Source of the DNA: CAG-390 sp045644325
Lineage (GTDB): Bacteria; Bacillota; Clostridia; Oscillospirales; CAG-272
NCBI GenBank assembly: GCA_045644325.1
Contig: JAZRGT010000090.1
Location: 1 to 26,182, forward strand
Direction of reading: 5' to 3'
Length of the DNA stretch: 26,182 nt
Under the pieces are notes generated by a model. The model was given only the letters and a program-made list of their open reading frames with translations. It was not told where the DNA came from and made no database searches. Positions 13,904 through 21,997 of the stretch are shown here, piece after piece. The translations under genes were made by a program, and so were the position numbers. How positions within the stretch are numbered: the stretch's first letter is position 1; each line of letters opens with the position of its first letter.

Positions 13904-14734
13904 ATGATTCACGAAACAATTGCTCTCTGGGACAAGCATCCCGAGGCTACACTTACTTCCTATTGCATCACAAGCACCGCAGAGCTCAAGCTCTCGCCCC
14001 GCCGCGCCGTTGTCGTCTGTCCCGGCGGAGGATACCATTTCCTCTCCGACCGCGAGGCTGAACCGATCGTCTTCAAGTTCCTCTCCGCGGGCTTCAACGT
14101 ATTTCTGCTCCGTTACAGCATCAAGCCGAACGCGCATAGCTACGCGCCCCTGATCGAGGCGGGTATGGCGATCAAGTACGTCCGCGAGAACGCTGAAAAA
14201 TACAATACCGATCCGAATTACGTCTTCATCGGCGGCTTCTCCGCGGGCGGACACCTTGCCGCAAGCGCGGGCACTCTCTGGAACATCAAGCCCGTCCGCG
14301 AGGCACTCGGCATCGAATCGGGCGAAGCTCCCGAGGGCATCAACCGCCCGACCGGCACCATTCTCTCCTACCCCGTAATTTCGGGCGGCGACAAGGCACA
14401 CAAGGGCTCGATCAAGAACGTTTCGGGATGCGATCCGCTGACCGACGAGGCTATTGCCGAATTCTCGCTTGAGCTTCACGTTGACGAGACCACCTCGCCC
14501 GCCTTCATCTGGCACACCTTCACCGACAAGACCGTTCCCGTGGAGAACGCTCTACTCTATGCCTCCGCACTCACCGAGCATAAGGTTCCCTTTGAGCTTC
14601 ACATCTACCCCGAGGGAAAGCACGGTCTCGCGCTCTGCAACGAGATCACCTGGTCGCAGAACCCCGACAGCATCGTTCCCCACTGCGAGGGTTGGATAGA
14701 CCTCGCAATCAAGTGGGCGCTGGAGCTTAAATAA
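13904..14734 (+). CDS. Alpha/beta-hydrolase esterase (acetyl-xylan esterase / BD-FAE-like)
   Basis: The 276-residue protein has a full alpha/beta-hydrolase set. The oxyanion motif CPGGGYHFLS is at 39-48, the nucleophile elbow GFSAGGH at 111-117 with Ser113, the acid Asp208 lies in HTFTDKTVPVENAL, and His240 in PEGKHGLAL. The CPGGGY opening and the short lid resemble carbohydrate esterases that remove acetyl or feruloyl groups from hemicellulose, so a role in dietary or plant glycan breakdown is likely but not proven. There is no signal peptide, so it would act on imported oligosaccharides in the cytoplasm. GGAGGT lies ahead of the ATG. The stop overlaps the next start by one base (TAATG), indicating coupling with the membrane protein. 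Confidence 0.85.
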   Translation: MIHETIALWDKHPEATLTSYCITSTAELKLSPRRAVVVCPGGGYHFLSDREAEPIVFKFLSAGFNVFLLRYSIKPNAHSYAPLIEAGMAIKYVRENAEKYNTDPNYVFIGGFSAGGHLAASAGTLWNIKPVREALGIESGEAPEGINRPTGTILSYPVISGGDKAHKGSIKNVSGCDPLTDEAIAEFSLELHVDETTSPAFIWHTFTDKTVPVENALLYASALTEHKVPFELHIYPEGKHGLALCNEITWSQNPDSIVPHCEGWIDLAIKWALELK

Positions 14735-15171
14735 TGCCTAAAAAGCATCCGCGGATCGCCTTTTGGCTGACGGTCATCCCCGCCTCGCTCGGTTCTGCTA
14801 TTGCGGTATATCACCTTTTCGTAATCGCGCGAACCGTAGCCGATCCCGCTTACGCTCCGATGCTCGGCGGATTTACGGGAGGAATTTACCTCGTTTTCGA
14901 CTATTTCGCGATGTCGCTGCCCATCTGCATCCTGCTTTTTGCCGCGCTGCTGCTCAATCTGCTTTGGTCGCACGCGCTCTCGAGGGGCTGGAACTGCACC
15001 GCACTTGCGGCTTGCGCCGTGTTTCTGATCTGCGGGATAGTGATCATCATAAATAATACAACTGCACCACTTGCAGTTTCGCTGAACCTCGCCGCACGCG
15101 CGATCGCGGAGGCGGTGACGGCTGTTACACTCGTTCACAGCTTAACCTCAAATAAAAAGAAAAACGGCTGA
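14734..15171 (+). CDS. Small integral membrane protein, unknown function
   Basis: I do not recognise a family. The 145-residue protein has a basic N-terminus (MPKKHPR) and about four hydrophobic helices: roughly 8-30, 46-77 (one long or two short segments), 90-109, and a more amphipathic stretch at 112-133. It ends in a Lys-rich tail (SNKKKNG), consistent with positive-inside topology. There are no obvious catalytic residues or binding motifs. It is translationally coupled to the esterase (one-base overlap), so the two probably work together or are at least co-expressed. Its last codons lie within the stem of the following bidirectional terminator. Confidence 0.7.
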   Translation: MPKKHPRIAFWLTVIPASLGSAIAVYHLFVIARTVADPAYAPMLGGFTGGIYLVFDYFAMSLPICILLFAALLLNLLWSHALSRGWNCTALAACAVFLICGIVIIINNTTAPLAVSLNLAARAIAEAVTAVTLVHSLTSNKKKNG

Positions 15172-15190
15172 AAAAGCCGTTTTTCTTTTT
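15154..15190. terminator. Bidirectional terminator between the esterase operon and murA
   Basis: A perfect 16-bp stem (15154-15169 with 15175-15190) has GAAAA as loop. The A-rich 5' arm and T-rich 3' arm supply the tract on both strands. It contains the stop codon of the membrane protein and abuts the murA stop at 15189. Confidence 0.92.
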
Positions 15191-16451
15191 ATTCTTCAAT
15201 AAGCTCAATATCCGCACCGAGTGCACGGAGCTTTCCTACGATATCGTCGTAGCCGCGCTCGATCTTTTCGACGCCGTATATCACGGTCTCGCCCTCTGCG
15301 GTCAGTCCCGCGATGATGAGTGCCGCGCCCGCGCGAAGGTCGGTGGCGGTGACTTCTGCGCCGCTTAGCACGGGAACGCCATATATAGTCGCGCGGTTGC
15401 CGTCAACGGTAATGTCCGCTCCCATCTTACAGAGCTCTTCAACGTACTGAAATCTTTTTTCCCATACGCTTTCGGTCACGACGGAGGTTCCGTTTGCGGT
15501 TGCGAGAAGCGCCGAAAACTGAGGATGCATATCCGTGGGGAAACCGGGGTAGAAATAGGTCTTTACATTCGTTGCGCCGAGCGCGCCGTAACGTGAAACA
15601 GTGATAATATCCTCATACATTTCAACGTCTGCGTTCATTTCAAGAAGCTTGGCAGTTACGGTCTCAACGTGCTTCGGGATGACGCCGCGAATGCCCACTC
15701 TTCCGCCCGCTGCCGCTGCAGCCGCCATATACGTTCCCGCCTCGATCATATCGGGGAGAATGGTATAGTTACAGCCGTGAAGCTCGGGCACACCCTGAAT
15801 CTTGATCACCGACGTGCCCGCGCCCGTGATTCGTGCGCCGCACATATTGAGGAAGTTCGCCACGTCGACGATGTGGGGCTCGCGTGCCGCATTGTCGATG
15901 GTGGTCTTGCCGTTTGCAAGGGTAGCGGCGAGCATTACGTTGATCGTTGCGCCGACGGAGGCGATGTCGAGATATACCGACGCGCCGTAAAGTCCGCCGT
16001 GTTCTGCCTTTAATATATTATATGTATCGTCGTTCTGGTATTTCGCACCGAGAGCGACGAAGCCTTTGATATGCTGATCGATCGGTCTCGAGCCGAAATC
16101 ACAACCGCCCGAAGAGCCTACGCAAGCCTCGCCGAAGCGTCCGAGCTCTGCGCCGAGGAGGTAGGTCGAGCCGCGAAGCCTCGAAACGAGCTCCTTCGGT
16201 GAAGTACCGTTCTGAAAATTCTTCGTATCGATCGCAACGGCGTTGTTGCCGAGTCTTTCGACGGTCGCACCCATCTTTTCAAGAATCTCAAGCGACAGCT
16301 CAACGTCGCTTACGGGAGGAAGATTTTCAACGACGCATCGCTCACCGACGAGAATGCTCGCAAAAATTATCGGAAGAGCGGCGTTCTTCATACCGCTTAT
16401 ATTTACGTTTCCGTACAGCGACTTGCCGCCGCGCACAACTATTTTCTTCAT
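15189..16451 (-). CDS. murA: UDP-N-acetylglucosamine 1-carboxyvinyltransferase
   Basis: MurA transfers enolpyruvate from PEP to UDP-GlcNAc, the first committed step of peptidoglycan synthesis in the cytoplasm. The 420-residue length is normal. The substrate-binding start GNVNISGMKNAALPI and the RLRGSTYLLGAELGRFG segment are present. The catalytic loop is SSGGCDFGSRPIDQHIKG, with the reactive Cys117 intact, so fosfomycin sensitivity by the common Cys-to-Asp route is not excluded by target change. LPDMIEAGTYMAAAA, FPTDMHPQFSALL and RAGAALIIAGL complete the two-domain inside-out barrel. GGAG lies before the ATG. An extended -10 upstream suggests its own promoter, although readthrough from the DUF3810 gene is possible. 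Confidence 0.96.
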   Translation of the reverse strand: MKKIVVRGGKSLYGNVNISGMKNAALPIIFASILVGERCVVENLPPVSDVELSLEILEKMGATVERLGNNAVAIDTKNFQNGTSPKELVSRLRGSTYLLGAELGRFGEACVGSSGGCDFGSRPIDQHIKGFVALGAKYQNDDTYNILKAEHGGLYGASVYLDIASVGATINVMLAATLANGKTTIDNAAREPHIVDVANFLNMCGARITGAGTSVIKIQGVPELHGCNYTILPDMIEAGTYMAAAAAAGGRVGIRGVIPKHVETVTAKLLEMNADVEMYEDIITVSRYGALGATNVKTYFYPGFPTDMHPQFSALLATANGTSVVTESVWEKRFQYVEELCKMGADITVDGNRATIYGVPVLSGAEVTATDLRAGAALIIAGLTAEGETVIYGVEKIERGYDDIVGKLRALGADIELIEE

Positions 16452-16491
16452 ATATCAAAACTCCAAAAAGTTATATAATCATACATAATAT

Positions 16492-16500
16492 ATTATATCA
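16492..16500 (-). promoter_or_regulatory. Probable extended -10 promoter for murA
   Basis: On the minus strand TGA-TATAAT forms an extended -10 (TGNTATAAT) 40 bases before the murA ATG. No good -35 is visible 16-18 bases upstream. The 100-bp gap between the DUF3810 gene and murA is otherwise AT-rich and shows no terminator. Confidence 0.5.
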
Positions 16501-16551
16501 TACAAACGAGAAAAAAGGAAGAATAATTATTAAAAATTTTCAAAAAATCTT

Positions 16552-17703
16552 TTATTTTCCGACGATATACGCAACAGCGAGATCCACTACCATTCCGTAG
16601 CTTTTAGTACCGGGTGTGCCCTGAATCGTCAGATAGGCGTTATTGACGCTTTCGGTGACGTTAGCGGCGACGTTATCGCGGTATTTGGCAAAGAATGCGC
16701 TGTAAGCGGACATTTCCTTACGCGCGACGGGGGAGAGCTTGGAGCGGACCTCGGTATAGGCGGTCTTATCCGCCGAATACAGCGCGTTTGCGACGTATTC
16801 ATAGAGATTAAGATAGCCGCTGTAACGAATATATTCGTCATCCGATGCCGTGCATACCAGAAAAGCAACAAAATTCGCCTCATCCTCGCGGGCAATTCCG
16901 CGCTGATGCGCCATTTCGTGAGCCGCGGTATAGGGGAGGGTATAATCAGGGAAATTCGTATTGATATTCGACTCGCCCGTGAAATAGGTGTAAACGCCCG
17001 AAATATGCGTATAAGTCCAGGGCTCGGAGAGCATTACGGGCTTTATCCTTGAGGGAAAGCGTGAAATGAAGCTGTACTCGTCCGAGACCTTATCGTATGC
17101 CCGAAGCAGCTTCAGACTCAGCGTATCGTAGCCGTAGGGCATAACTGTCGAGCCGTCCTTGCGGGCACCGAGGGAATGGGCGTATTTATTGATCTCATCA
17201 ACGAGATATTCGGCGGTCTCGCGCAGCTCCTCAGCGCTGACCTCGCGGCGGTCGAGCTCAAGCAGCTTATCGACACTGCTCGTGTGATATCCCGCACCGA
17301 AATTCAGCGCAAAGGTGGTAAAAAAGAGAGACGCTACCGAGAGAATGATAACGAGAAAGCGACCGACGTCGAGCCAGTTTTTCGTATAGTACTTATCCGC
17401 GTATATAACTATAAAAACAAAAAGGATCGGCGCAAAAAGAATAAGTGCTTCTCCCAGCGAACAAGGAAGGATCATCGTGATGAACGCAAACACACCGCGA
17501 AGGAAAGCCGCGGGATATCGGTTATAGAAATTCGCAAATCCCTCAGAGAGAATATATACAAGCATTACGACAAGCGCGAACGCCGCGATGGCAAAAAGAA
17601 CCCATGAAAAAACGGGAATCCCGTGCCACTCACGCGCCTTCTTGCTTTCATTCACTTCTTTTACCTCTTCGGTAGTATTTATATTTTCGTTATTATTCAT
17701 CAT
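16552..17703 (-). CDS. DUF3810 membrane protein with a zinc-metallopeptidase motif
   Basis: The role is unknown; the family is annotated as DUF3810. The 383-residue protein has a polar N-terminus of about 28 residues, three hydrophobic segments (about 31-52, 68-103 possibly two passes, 115-135) and a large extracytoplasmic or cytoplasmic domain. That domain holds HEMAH at 262-266, followed by QRGIAREDEANF, where Glu275 could be the third zinc ligand; this is the pattern of gluzincin-type peptidases. YTAAHEMAHQRGI and FVAFLVC are the most conserved-looking parts. It may cut membrane or wall proteins, but no substrate can be named. Two adjacent ATGs (17703 and 17700) share a GGAG site. The start overlaps the end of the rluA-family gene by 11 bases, so the two are co-translated. 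Confidence 0.78.
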   Translation of the reverse strand: MMNNNENINTTEEVKEVNESKKAREWHGIPVFSWVLFAIAAFALVVMLVYILSEGFANFYNRYPAAFLRGVFAFITMILPCSLGEALILFAPILFVFIVIYADKYYTKNWLDVGRFLVIILSVASLFFTTFALNFGAGYHTSSVDKLLELDRREVSAEELRETAEYLVDEINKYAHSLGARKDGSTVMPYGYDTLSLKLLRAYDKVSDEYSFISRFPSRIKPVMLSEPWTYTHISGVYTYFTGESNINTNFPDYTLPYTAAHEMAHQRGIAREDEANFVAFLVCTASDDEYIRYSGYLNLYEYVANALYSADKTAYTEVRSKLSPVARKEMSAYSAFFAKYRDNVAANVTESVNNAYLTIQGTPGTKSYGMVVDLAVAYIVGK

Positions 17704-18607
17704 CTGAGCTCCATATAAGTTTTTCGCAAAGCGCCGTGAAATCGTCGGGTAGGGGGGCGCTTACCGTGATACTTCTGCCGTCGGCGGGGTGGGAGAACGT
17801 CATTCTTGCGGCGTGAAGCGCGTGGCGGTCGATCAGCTCGCTTCTCTCACCGTAGAGAAAATCTCCGACGAGGGGACAGCCAATATACGCCATATGCACA
17901 CGGATCTGATGCGTTCTGCCTGTGAGCGGTCGGAGAACCACGAGAGAGTGCTTGCCGTCATTTGAAACCGCTACGGTATTATACTCCGTCCGAGCTGCTC
18001 TTCCCTCCTCACACACGGTTCGCATAAGTATGCCCTCGTCAGCGCGCGCGATGGGCGCGTCAACGATGCCCTTCATCGGCTCGGGCTTACCGCAAACGAC
18101 GGCGATATAGGTCTTTTTTATCTCGCCGTTCTTCATTTTTGTAAAAAGTCTGCCCGCAGAGATACGGTCGTTCGCCGTCAGCACGATGCCGCTGGTATCG
18201 CTGTCAAGGCGGTTGACGGGACGGAAAACGAAGGGCTCACCCTTGACCGAGGCAAGAAACGCGAGCGCATTGGCAAGAGTATCGTCGAGATGCCCGTGCG
18301 ATGGGTGTGTCGGCATATGAGGCGGCTTATTGCAGACGGTGACGTGCGCGTCGCGGTAGAGCATTTTGATCGGGAGCTTACGCGGAATTACGGTCTCGGA
18401 CGCGTCTGCGGCTCTGTCCTCAACGGCGAGCTCAACTATGTCGCCCGCGCGAAGAACGCGGCGCACCGTGACCTCCTCACCGTTAACCTTAATGCCACCC
18501 TCGCGGAATTTCAGCGATTTAATTGTACGGGAGGAAAGCTTTTCTCTGCCCTTGAGCAGGGTGAGAAGGGTAATTCCGTCCTCGGATGCCGTTACGGTTC
18601 TTTTCAC
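17693..18607 (-). CDS. RluA-family 23S rRNA pseudouridine synthase (RluD-like)
   Basis: These enzymes isomerise uridine to pseudouridine in rRNA or tRNA. The 304-residue protein has an N-terminal S4 RNA-binding domain (about 12-60, SSRTIKSLKFREGGIKVNGEEV) and then the synthase core: YRDAHVTVCNKPPHMPTHP, RPVNRLDSDTSGIVLTA with catalytic Asp135, and GRTHQIRVHMAYIGCPLVGD. The usual HRLD signature reads NRLD here (Asn132), a change seen in some family members. The target position cannot be told from sequence. The start is GTG at 18607, supported by AAGGAGA eight bases upstream. Its leader carries repeat copy B. It overlaps the DUF3810 gene, and murA follows. Confidence 0.9.
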   Translation of the reverse strand: MKRTVTASEDGITLLTLLKGREKLSSRTIKSLKFREGGIKVNGEEVTVRRVLRAGDIVELAVEDRAADASETVIPRKLPIKMLYRDAHVTVCNKPPHMPTHPSHGHLDDTLANALAFLASVKGEPFVFRPVNRLDSDTSGIVLTANDRISAGRLFTKMKNGEIKKTYIAVVCGKPEPMKGIVDAPIARADEGILMRTVCEEGRAARTEYNTVAVSNDGKHSLVVLRPLTGRTHQIRVHMAYIGCPLVGDFLYGERSELIDRHALHAARMTFSHPADGRSITVSAPLPDDFTALCEKLIWSSDDE

Positions 18608-18673
18608 AGCGCAGTCTCCTTTATTATTTCTCTATCGGACCATTTTAAATCAGTAATAATTATTAAAATCTGC

Positions 18674-18783
18674 TTTTTAGACGAGCAGAGCGAGTCCGCG
18701 CGCCGAGGGGAGCAGTCAAAATCTTGATTTTGACGGGCGGAGATAAGCGCGCATCAATTGTAAAACGAAGTTTTACAATTGAA
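18674..18783 (-). repeat. Structured leader/intergenic repeat, copy B
   Basis: This is the inverted second copy of the element at 13686-13796. Read on the minus strand: hairpin 1 is a perfect 13-bp stem with a 3-base loop (18782-18770 with 18766-18754); then GCGCGCTTATC (18752-18742); hairpin 2, a 9-bp stem (18734-18726 with 18723-18715); then the identical 23-bp block (18712-18690); then GCTCGTCTAAAAAG. In hairpin 1 the C-G pair of copy A is an A-T pair here, on both arms, so pairing is kept. It lies between the predicted rluA-family promoter and gene, ending 66 bases before the GTG. Confidence 0.8.
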
Positions 18784-18801
18784 TTCTCCATCTTATATTA
18801 T

Positions 18802-18824
18802 ATTATACCAATACTATCAGTATT
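18802..18824 (-). promoter_or_regulatory. Candidate -10 region and palindrome upstream of the rluA-family gene
   Basis: On the minus strand TATAAT (18802-18807) is followed by further TA-rich repeats; no convincing -35 is found at 16-18 bases. Immediately upstream is AATACT-ATC-AGTATT (18810-18824), a 6-bp inverted repeat occupying the spacer, which could be an operator. The predicted start would be about 12 bases before repeat copy B. Confidence 0.5.
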
Positions 18825-18844
18825 TTACTAAAATGTAACAAAAT

Positions 18845-18873
18845 TTCCGCCGCTCTGTATTAGAGCGGCGGAA
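18845..18873 (-). terminator. Terminator of the VanY-lipoprotein operon
   Basis: A perfect 12-bp stem (TTCCGCCGCTCT 18845-18856 with AGAGCGGCGGAA 18862-18873) has a 5-base loop. On the minus strand it is followed by ATTTTGTTACATTTT. It lies 14 bases after the stop of the first solute-binding lipoprotein. Confidence 0.9.
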
Positions 18874-18887
18874 GTGATACGATTCAA

Positions 18888-20405
18888 TTATTTTTCAAGC
18901 GCGAGAAGGTCCTCAAGAAGCTTAGGGAGCAGAACTCTTTCGACTCTTACCGTGATTTTCTTCATCATCGAAGCCACGGTATTTCTGCCGTTCTTTATCA
19001 TATCTCTGGGACTCTGATGTACCGATTCGATATTCTTGGTGTAAAGCACGCCCGCATCGACCTTTACGTTCTCGTAGATCATATCGAGCATTCTCCAGGA
19101 ATCGCTATCCTCGAGATATCTGCCCTTGAGAGCAACCTCGTAGTAGGTGGGAACTACGCTCTTGTAGCTCTCGAGAGCCATCGCCTCAAGAACTGCACCA
19201 ACCATCTGCACTCTTTCGGGATCTCTCGCAAGAACGGAGGTAATACCGAAGGAGGTGAACTGGTCGTGGAGGAAGGTATAGTATTTATCCTGATTTTCAT
19301 CATACTTCGGCATGGGAATGATGCCGTATTCGTCCTGCATCGTGATGAACTGTTCGGTCTCAACCGAGCCGAGACGAAGAGTTACTGTACCGACGTTACC
19401 CGTTGCAAAGAGAGAGGACATAGCGGTCTGCTTGCCGTCATCTCCCGAAGAATCGTCAAACCACGCGTTGGATTCGTGGAAAAGCACGATCAGCTTATCG
19501 ACGACGTTGCTCATCTTCTCAACGTCAAGGCTTAAAGTGAGAAGATTCTCGTCATCCTTGCCGAGGATGGTCATATCGCAGCTCGACCAATAGGGGTCGA
19601 TGTAGCTGAGAGTGGAGGATGCGAAGCCTACGGTGTCGCCCTCGGAAACGGTACCCGAGCCGTCGGCATCCTTAAAGAGATCCTTCGAAAGCTGGATCTG
19701 ATAGTCAAGTGTCCATCTTCCATCGTCGACAACTTCATAAAGGCTTTCGTACTGAGCGGACTCAAGCAGATTCTTATTGTAGAAGGTGATGAACATCAAG
19801 CGGTAAAGCGAAAGCGAAAGAGCACCCGTTGCCAGATACTGCGAATCGCCTATCGACGCGCTCTCATTGTAGCCCTGCGACCAATAAATGGCGTCGAGGT
19901 CAAGATATTCACACTCGGTAAGATCAAGGAAAACATTCTCACCGGTATACAAGATCGTAGAATAAGTACTGTTTGCGATAACGTCAAAGTACGCCTCGCC
20001 GTTGTTAGCGGCGTTGCGGAACTCGGTCGAAACAACGTAGGCATCGCCGGGGAGCTTGATGTTTTCGATCTTAACGCCAAGATTCTGCATTACCTTTTCG
20101 TTTCTTTTGTAGATGGCATCGTTTACCATCGCGCCGTTCTGATCGTCGACAGAGATCTCGTCATCGACGAAGGTGTTGTCACGGCTGATGAAGGTCACGG
20201 TCTCGCCGCCGAAGTTAAGACCTTCGGGGAGGGTTGCGCTGTGGAGCTCGGTATCGACGGGAGTGGTGTCAACCACTTCACCGGGCGCTTCCGTCGATAC
20301 TGTCGGAGCGGTAGTTTCCTCGACATCCTGTGTTTCTGCACAAGAAACTATCATGGGAAGCAGCATCAGCATGGTAAGGACGAGCGATAGGATTCTTTTA
20401 GTCAT
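18888..20405 (-). CDS. Extracellular solute-binding lipoprotein (ABC family-1-like)
   Basis: The 505-residue protein has a lipoprotein signal (MTKR, hydrophobic core, MIVSC with Cys22) and a Thr/Glu-rich linker to about 55. It then has the fold pattern of family-1 sugar-binding proteins: VNDAIYKRNEKVMQNLGVKIE, YFDVIANSTYS, FLDLTECEYLDLDAIYWSQGYNE, LMFITFYNKNLLE, and DEYGIIPMPKYDENQDKYYTF. Residues 246-257 (DADGSGTVSEGD) form an EF-hand-type calcium loop that many clostridial members of this family carry. It should bind a carbohydrate or related solute outside the cell and deliver it to an ABC permease, but no permease genes are nearby. It is the last gene of the operon, 48 bases after the preceding gene, with AAGGA before the ATG. 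Confidence 0.82.
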   Translation of the reverse strand: MTKRILSLVLTMLMLLPMIVSCAETQDVEETTAPTVSTEAPGEVVDTTPVDTELHSATLPEGLNFGGETVTFISRDNTFVDDEISVDDQNGAMVNDAIYKRNEKVMQNLGVKIENIKLPGDAYVVSTEFRNAANNGEAYFDVIANSTYSTILYTGENVFLDLTECEYLDLDAIYWSQGYNESASIGDSQYLATGALSLSLYRLMFITFYNKNLLESAQYESLYEVVDDGRWTLDYQIQLSKDLFKDADGSGTVSEGDTVGFASSTLSYIDPYWSSCDMTILGKDDENLLTLSLDVEKMSNVVDKLIVLFHESNAWFDDSSGDDGKQTAMSSLFATGNVGTVTLRLGSVETEQFITMQDEYGIIPMPKYDENQDKYYTFLHDQFTSFGITSVLARDPERVQMVGAVLEAMALESYKSVVPTYYEVALKGRYLEDSDSWRMLDMIYENVKVDAGVLYTKNIESVHQSPRDMIKNGRNTVASMMKKITVRVERVLLPKLLEDLLALEK

Positions 20406-20453
20406 AGCTTTGTTCCTTTCAACGCTTAATATTTTATATTATTCCGTTAAGCA

Positions 20454-21977
20454 TCACGGAATTTTTGCAAGCTTTTTATTGATCGCGGAAAGTTTATTTG
20501 CGTAAGTATCGGAATATCTGATATTTCCGAACGCTGCTTCGACCGCCCCCTCGTAGGTTGCAGCCGCAAGGCCGTCATAATAGCCCGCAAACACACGTTC
20601 GAATCCGATTTCTGCTTTTTGTTCAAGTATTTTTGCCATAGAAAGGCAGGAGGAGTTATCGCGAAGATATTTTTCAATCGATATGCGAAGAAGGTCGTCT
20701 CTTATCCATTCGCCCGAAGCGGCATTGAATCCGCTGAGCCAGATGCTGGTCTGCTCAAAGCGTGTGCAGGTGACGGGCAGGCATATTGCGGGACGGTCAT
20801 CTCTGATCGCTCCGAGATTTTGCTCGGACGGAAGGGGCAGAAGTCCCCATTCGGTCTTTTCATCATAAAAATCGCAAATATCCGACAAAGTGCCGAGATA
20901 GAACACAAGCTCGCCGCTCTTGAAACGGTCTGCCGCAGGTGCCGCGCCCTCGGTGGGCTGATACAGCGTTAATTTTGCCACGCTTTCGATAAGAGAATCG
21001 ATCTTCAGCAGATCGCCATCCGAAACCTCAAGCTTGGGAACTCCCGATGCGTCCTTTTTGATATAGTCAACGCCGGACAGCTTTGCGGCGACGGCGCCGA
21101 GGATGTTTGCGTCATTCTGAATGCCGATATCCGAGACGCGCGAAGGTATCTCCTTTGCTATCACGGCGATGCTTTCCCAGGTAAGGGTGCCTGTCTCAGC
21201 GGCGGCGTAAAGCTTTGCCGTGCCGTCCTTTCCGAGCATCGTGCGGTTGAAATAGAGGGCGTAAAGATATTCGGGAGCATCTGTGCCCGCGCCAAGATCG
21301 GCGTAGCGCGAAGTTCCTATGTCGCCGCTGTCCGAGCCGCTGTTCAGATCGTAAAACGGCAGAGATCTCATATCCTTGATAAGCCCCTTGGAAAGAAATC
21401 TTCCGACTTGGTTTGCGGGAATAACGATCAGATCAAGATAGATCTCCGCATCTGCTCCCGCCTTAAGCGCGAGCAAGAGATCCTCGTACAGCTTATCGCT
21501 GTCAACGCTTTCATAGATCGTTTTGATATCCACTTCAAACTTTTCGTAAAGCATCGAGTTGCGCTTTGAGCGCGCGGCGTAGAGCGGAAATTCCTCATCA
21601 CAAAAGATGATGCCCGCGGTATCTCCCGAGGAGGCAATTATAAGGTCAAAGCTTGAAACGCCGACGGGATCCTCAAGCGCATCAAGCCTTTCCTGCGCCT
21701 CGCTCGAGCGATCGGGGAAAACGATCGGATCGATCGGGCGGGCGGTCTCCGGCGACTCCGTGGTTTCTTCGGAGGGAGGCTCGGTCACGCTCGGCTCATC
21801 TGCCGTGGTCTCGGGAGCTTGCGTAACGGGTGGTGCCGTAGTCGCATCCGACGGATCCTCCGACGGAGTATTGATGATTATAAACCCGCACCCCGACAGC
21901 GTGCCGAGCAAAGCCGACAATAAAGCAAGCAATGCGACACATCTGACGGCGGACGGAATTAAGGCTTTAAATTTCAT
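20454..21977 (-). CDS. Divergent solute-binding-protein-like lipoprotein
   Basis: The 507-residue protein has a lipoprotein signal with lipidation at Cys30 (LGTLSGCG) and a Thr/Pro/Glu linker to about 80. Its body resembles family-1 solute-binding proteins without being close to any I know: MLYEKFEVDIKTIYESVDSDKLYEDLLLALKAGADAEIYLDLIVIP, LIKDMRSLPFYDLNSG, YALYFNRTMLGKDGTAKLY, EWGLLPLPSE, and a helical C-terminus. Ligand and role are unknown. It sits between the VanY-type peptidase (20 bases upstream) and a second binding protein (48 bases downstream) in one transcript. The ATG at 21977 has no clear Shine-Dalgarno sequence, so it probably depends on coupling to the upstream gene; no better start is visible because the signal peptide begins here. 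Confidence 0.72.
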   Translation of the reverse strand: MKFKALIPSAVRCVALLALLSALLGTLSGCGFIIINTPSEDPSDATTAPPVTQAPETTADEPSVTEPPSEETTESPETARPIDPIVFPDRSSEAQERLDALEDPVGVSSFDLIIASSGDTAGIIFCDEEFPLYAARSKRNSMLYEKFEVDIKTIYESVDSDKLYEDLLLALKAGADAEIYLDLIVIPANQVGRFLSKGLIKDMRSLPFYDLNSGSDSGDIGTSRYADLGAGTDAPEYLYALYFNRTMLGKDGTAKLYAAAETGTLTWESIAVIAKEIPSRVSDIGIQNDANILGAVAAKLSGVDYIKKDASGVPKLEVSDGDLLKIDSLIESVAKLTLYQPTEGAAPAADRFKSGELVFYLGTLSDICDFYDEKTEWGLLPLPSEQNLGAIRDDRPAICLPVTCTRFEQTSIWLSGFNAASGEWIRDDLLRISIEKYLRDNSSCLSMAKILEQKAEIGFERVFAGYYDGLAAATYEGAVEAAFGNIRYSDTYANKLSAINKKLAKIP

Positions 21978-21997
21978 TTGAATAAAGGTGGTTTGCG

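Noticed and set aside
15189..16451. Possible fosfomycin-resistant MurA
   Set aside because: The catalytic position is Cys117 (GGCDFGSRP); the neighbouring Asp118 is not the resistance substitution.
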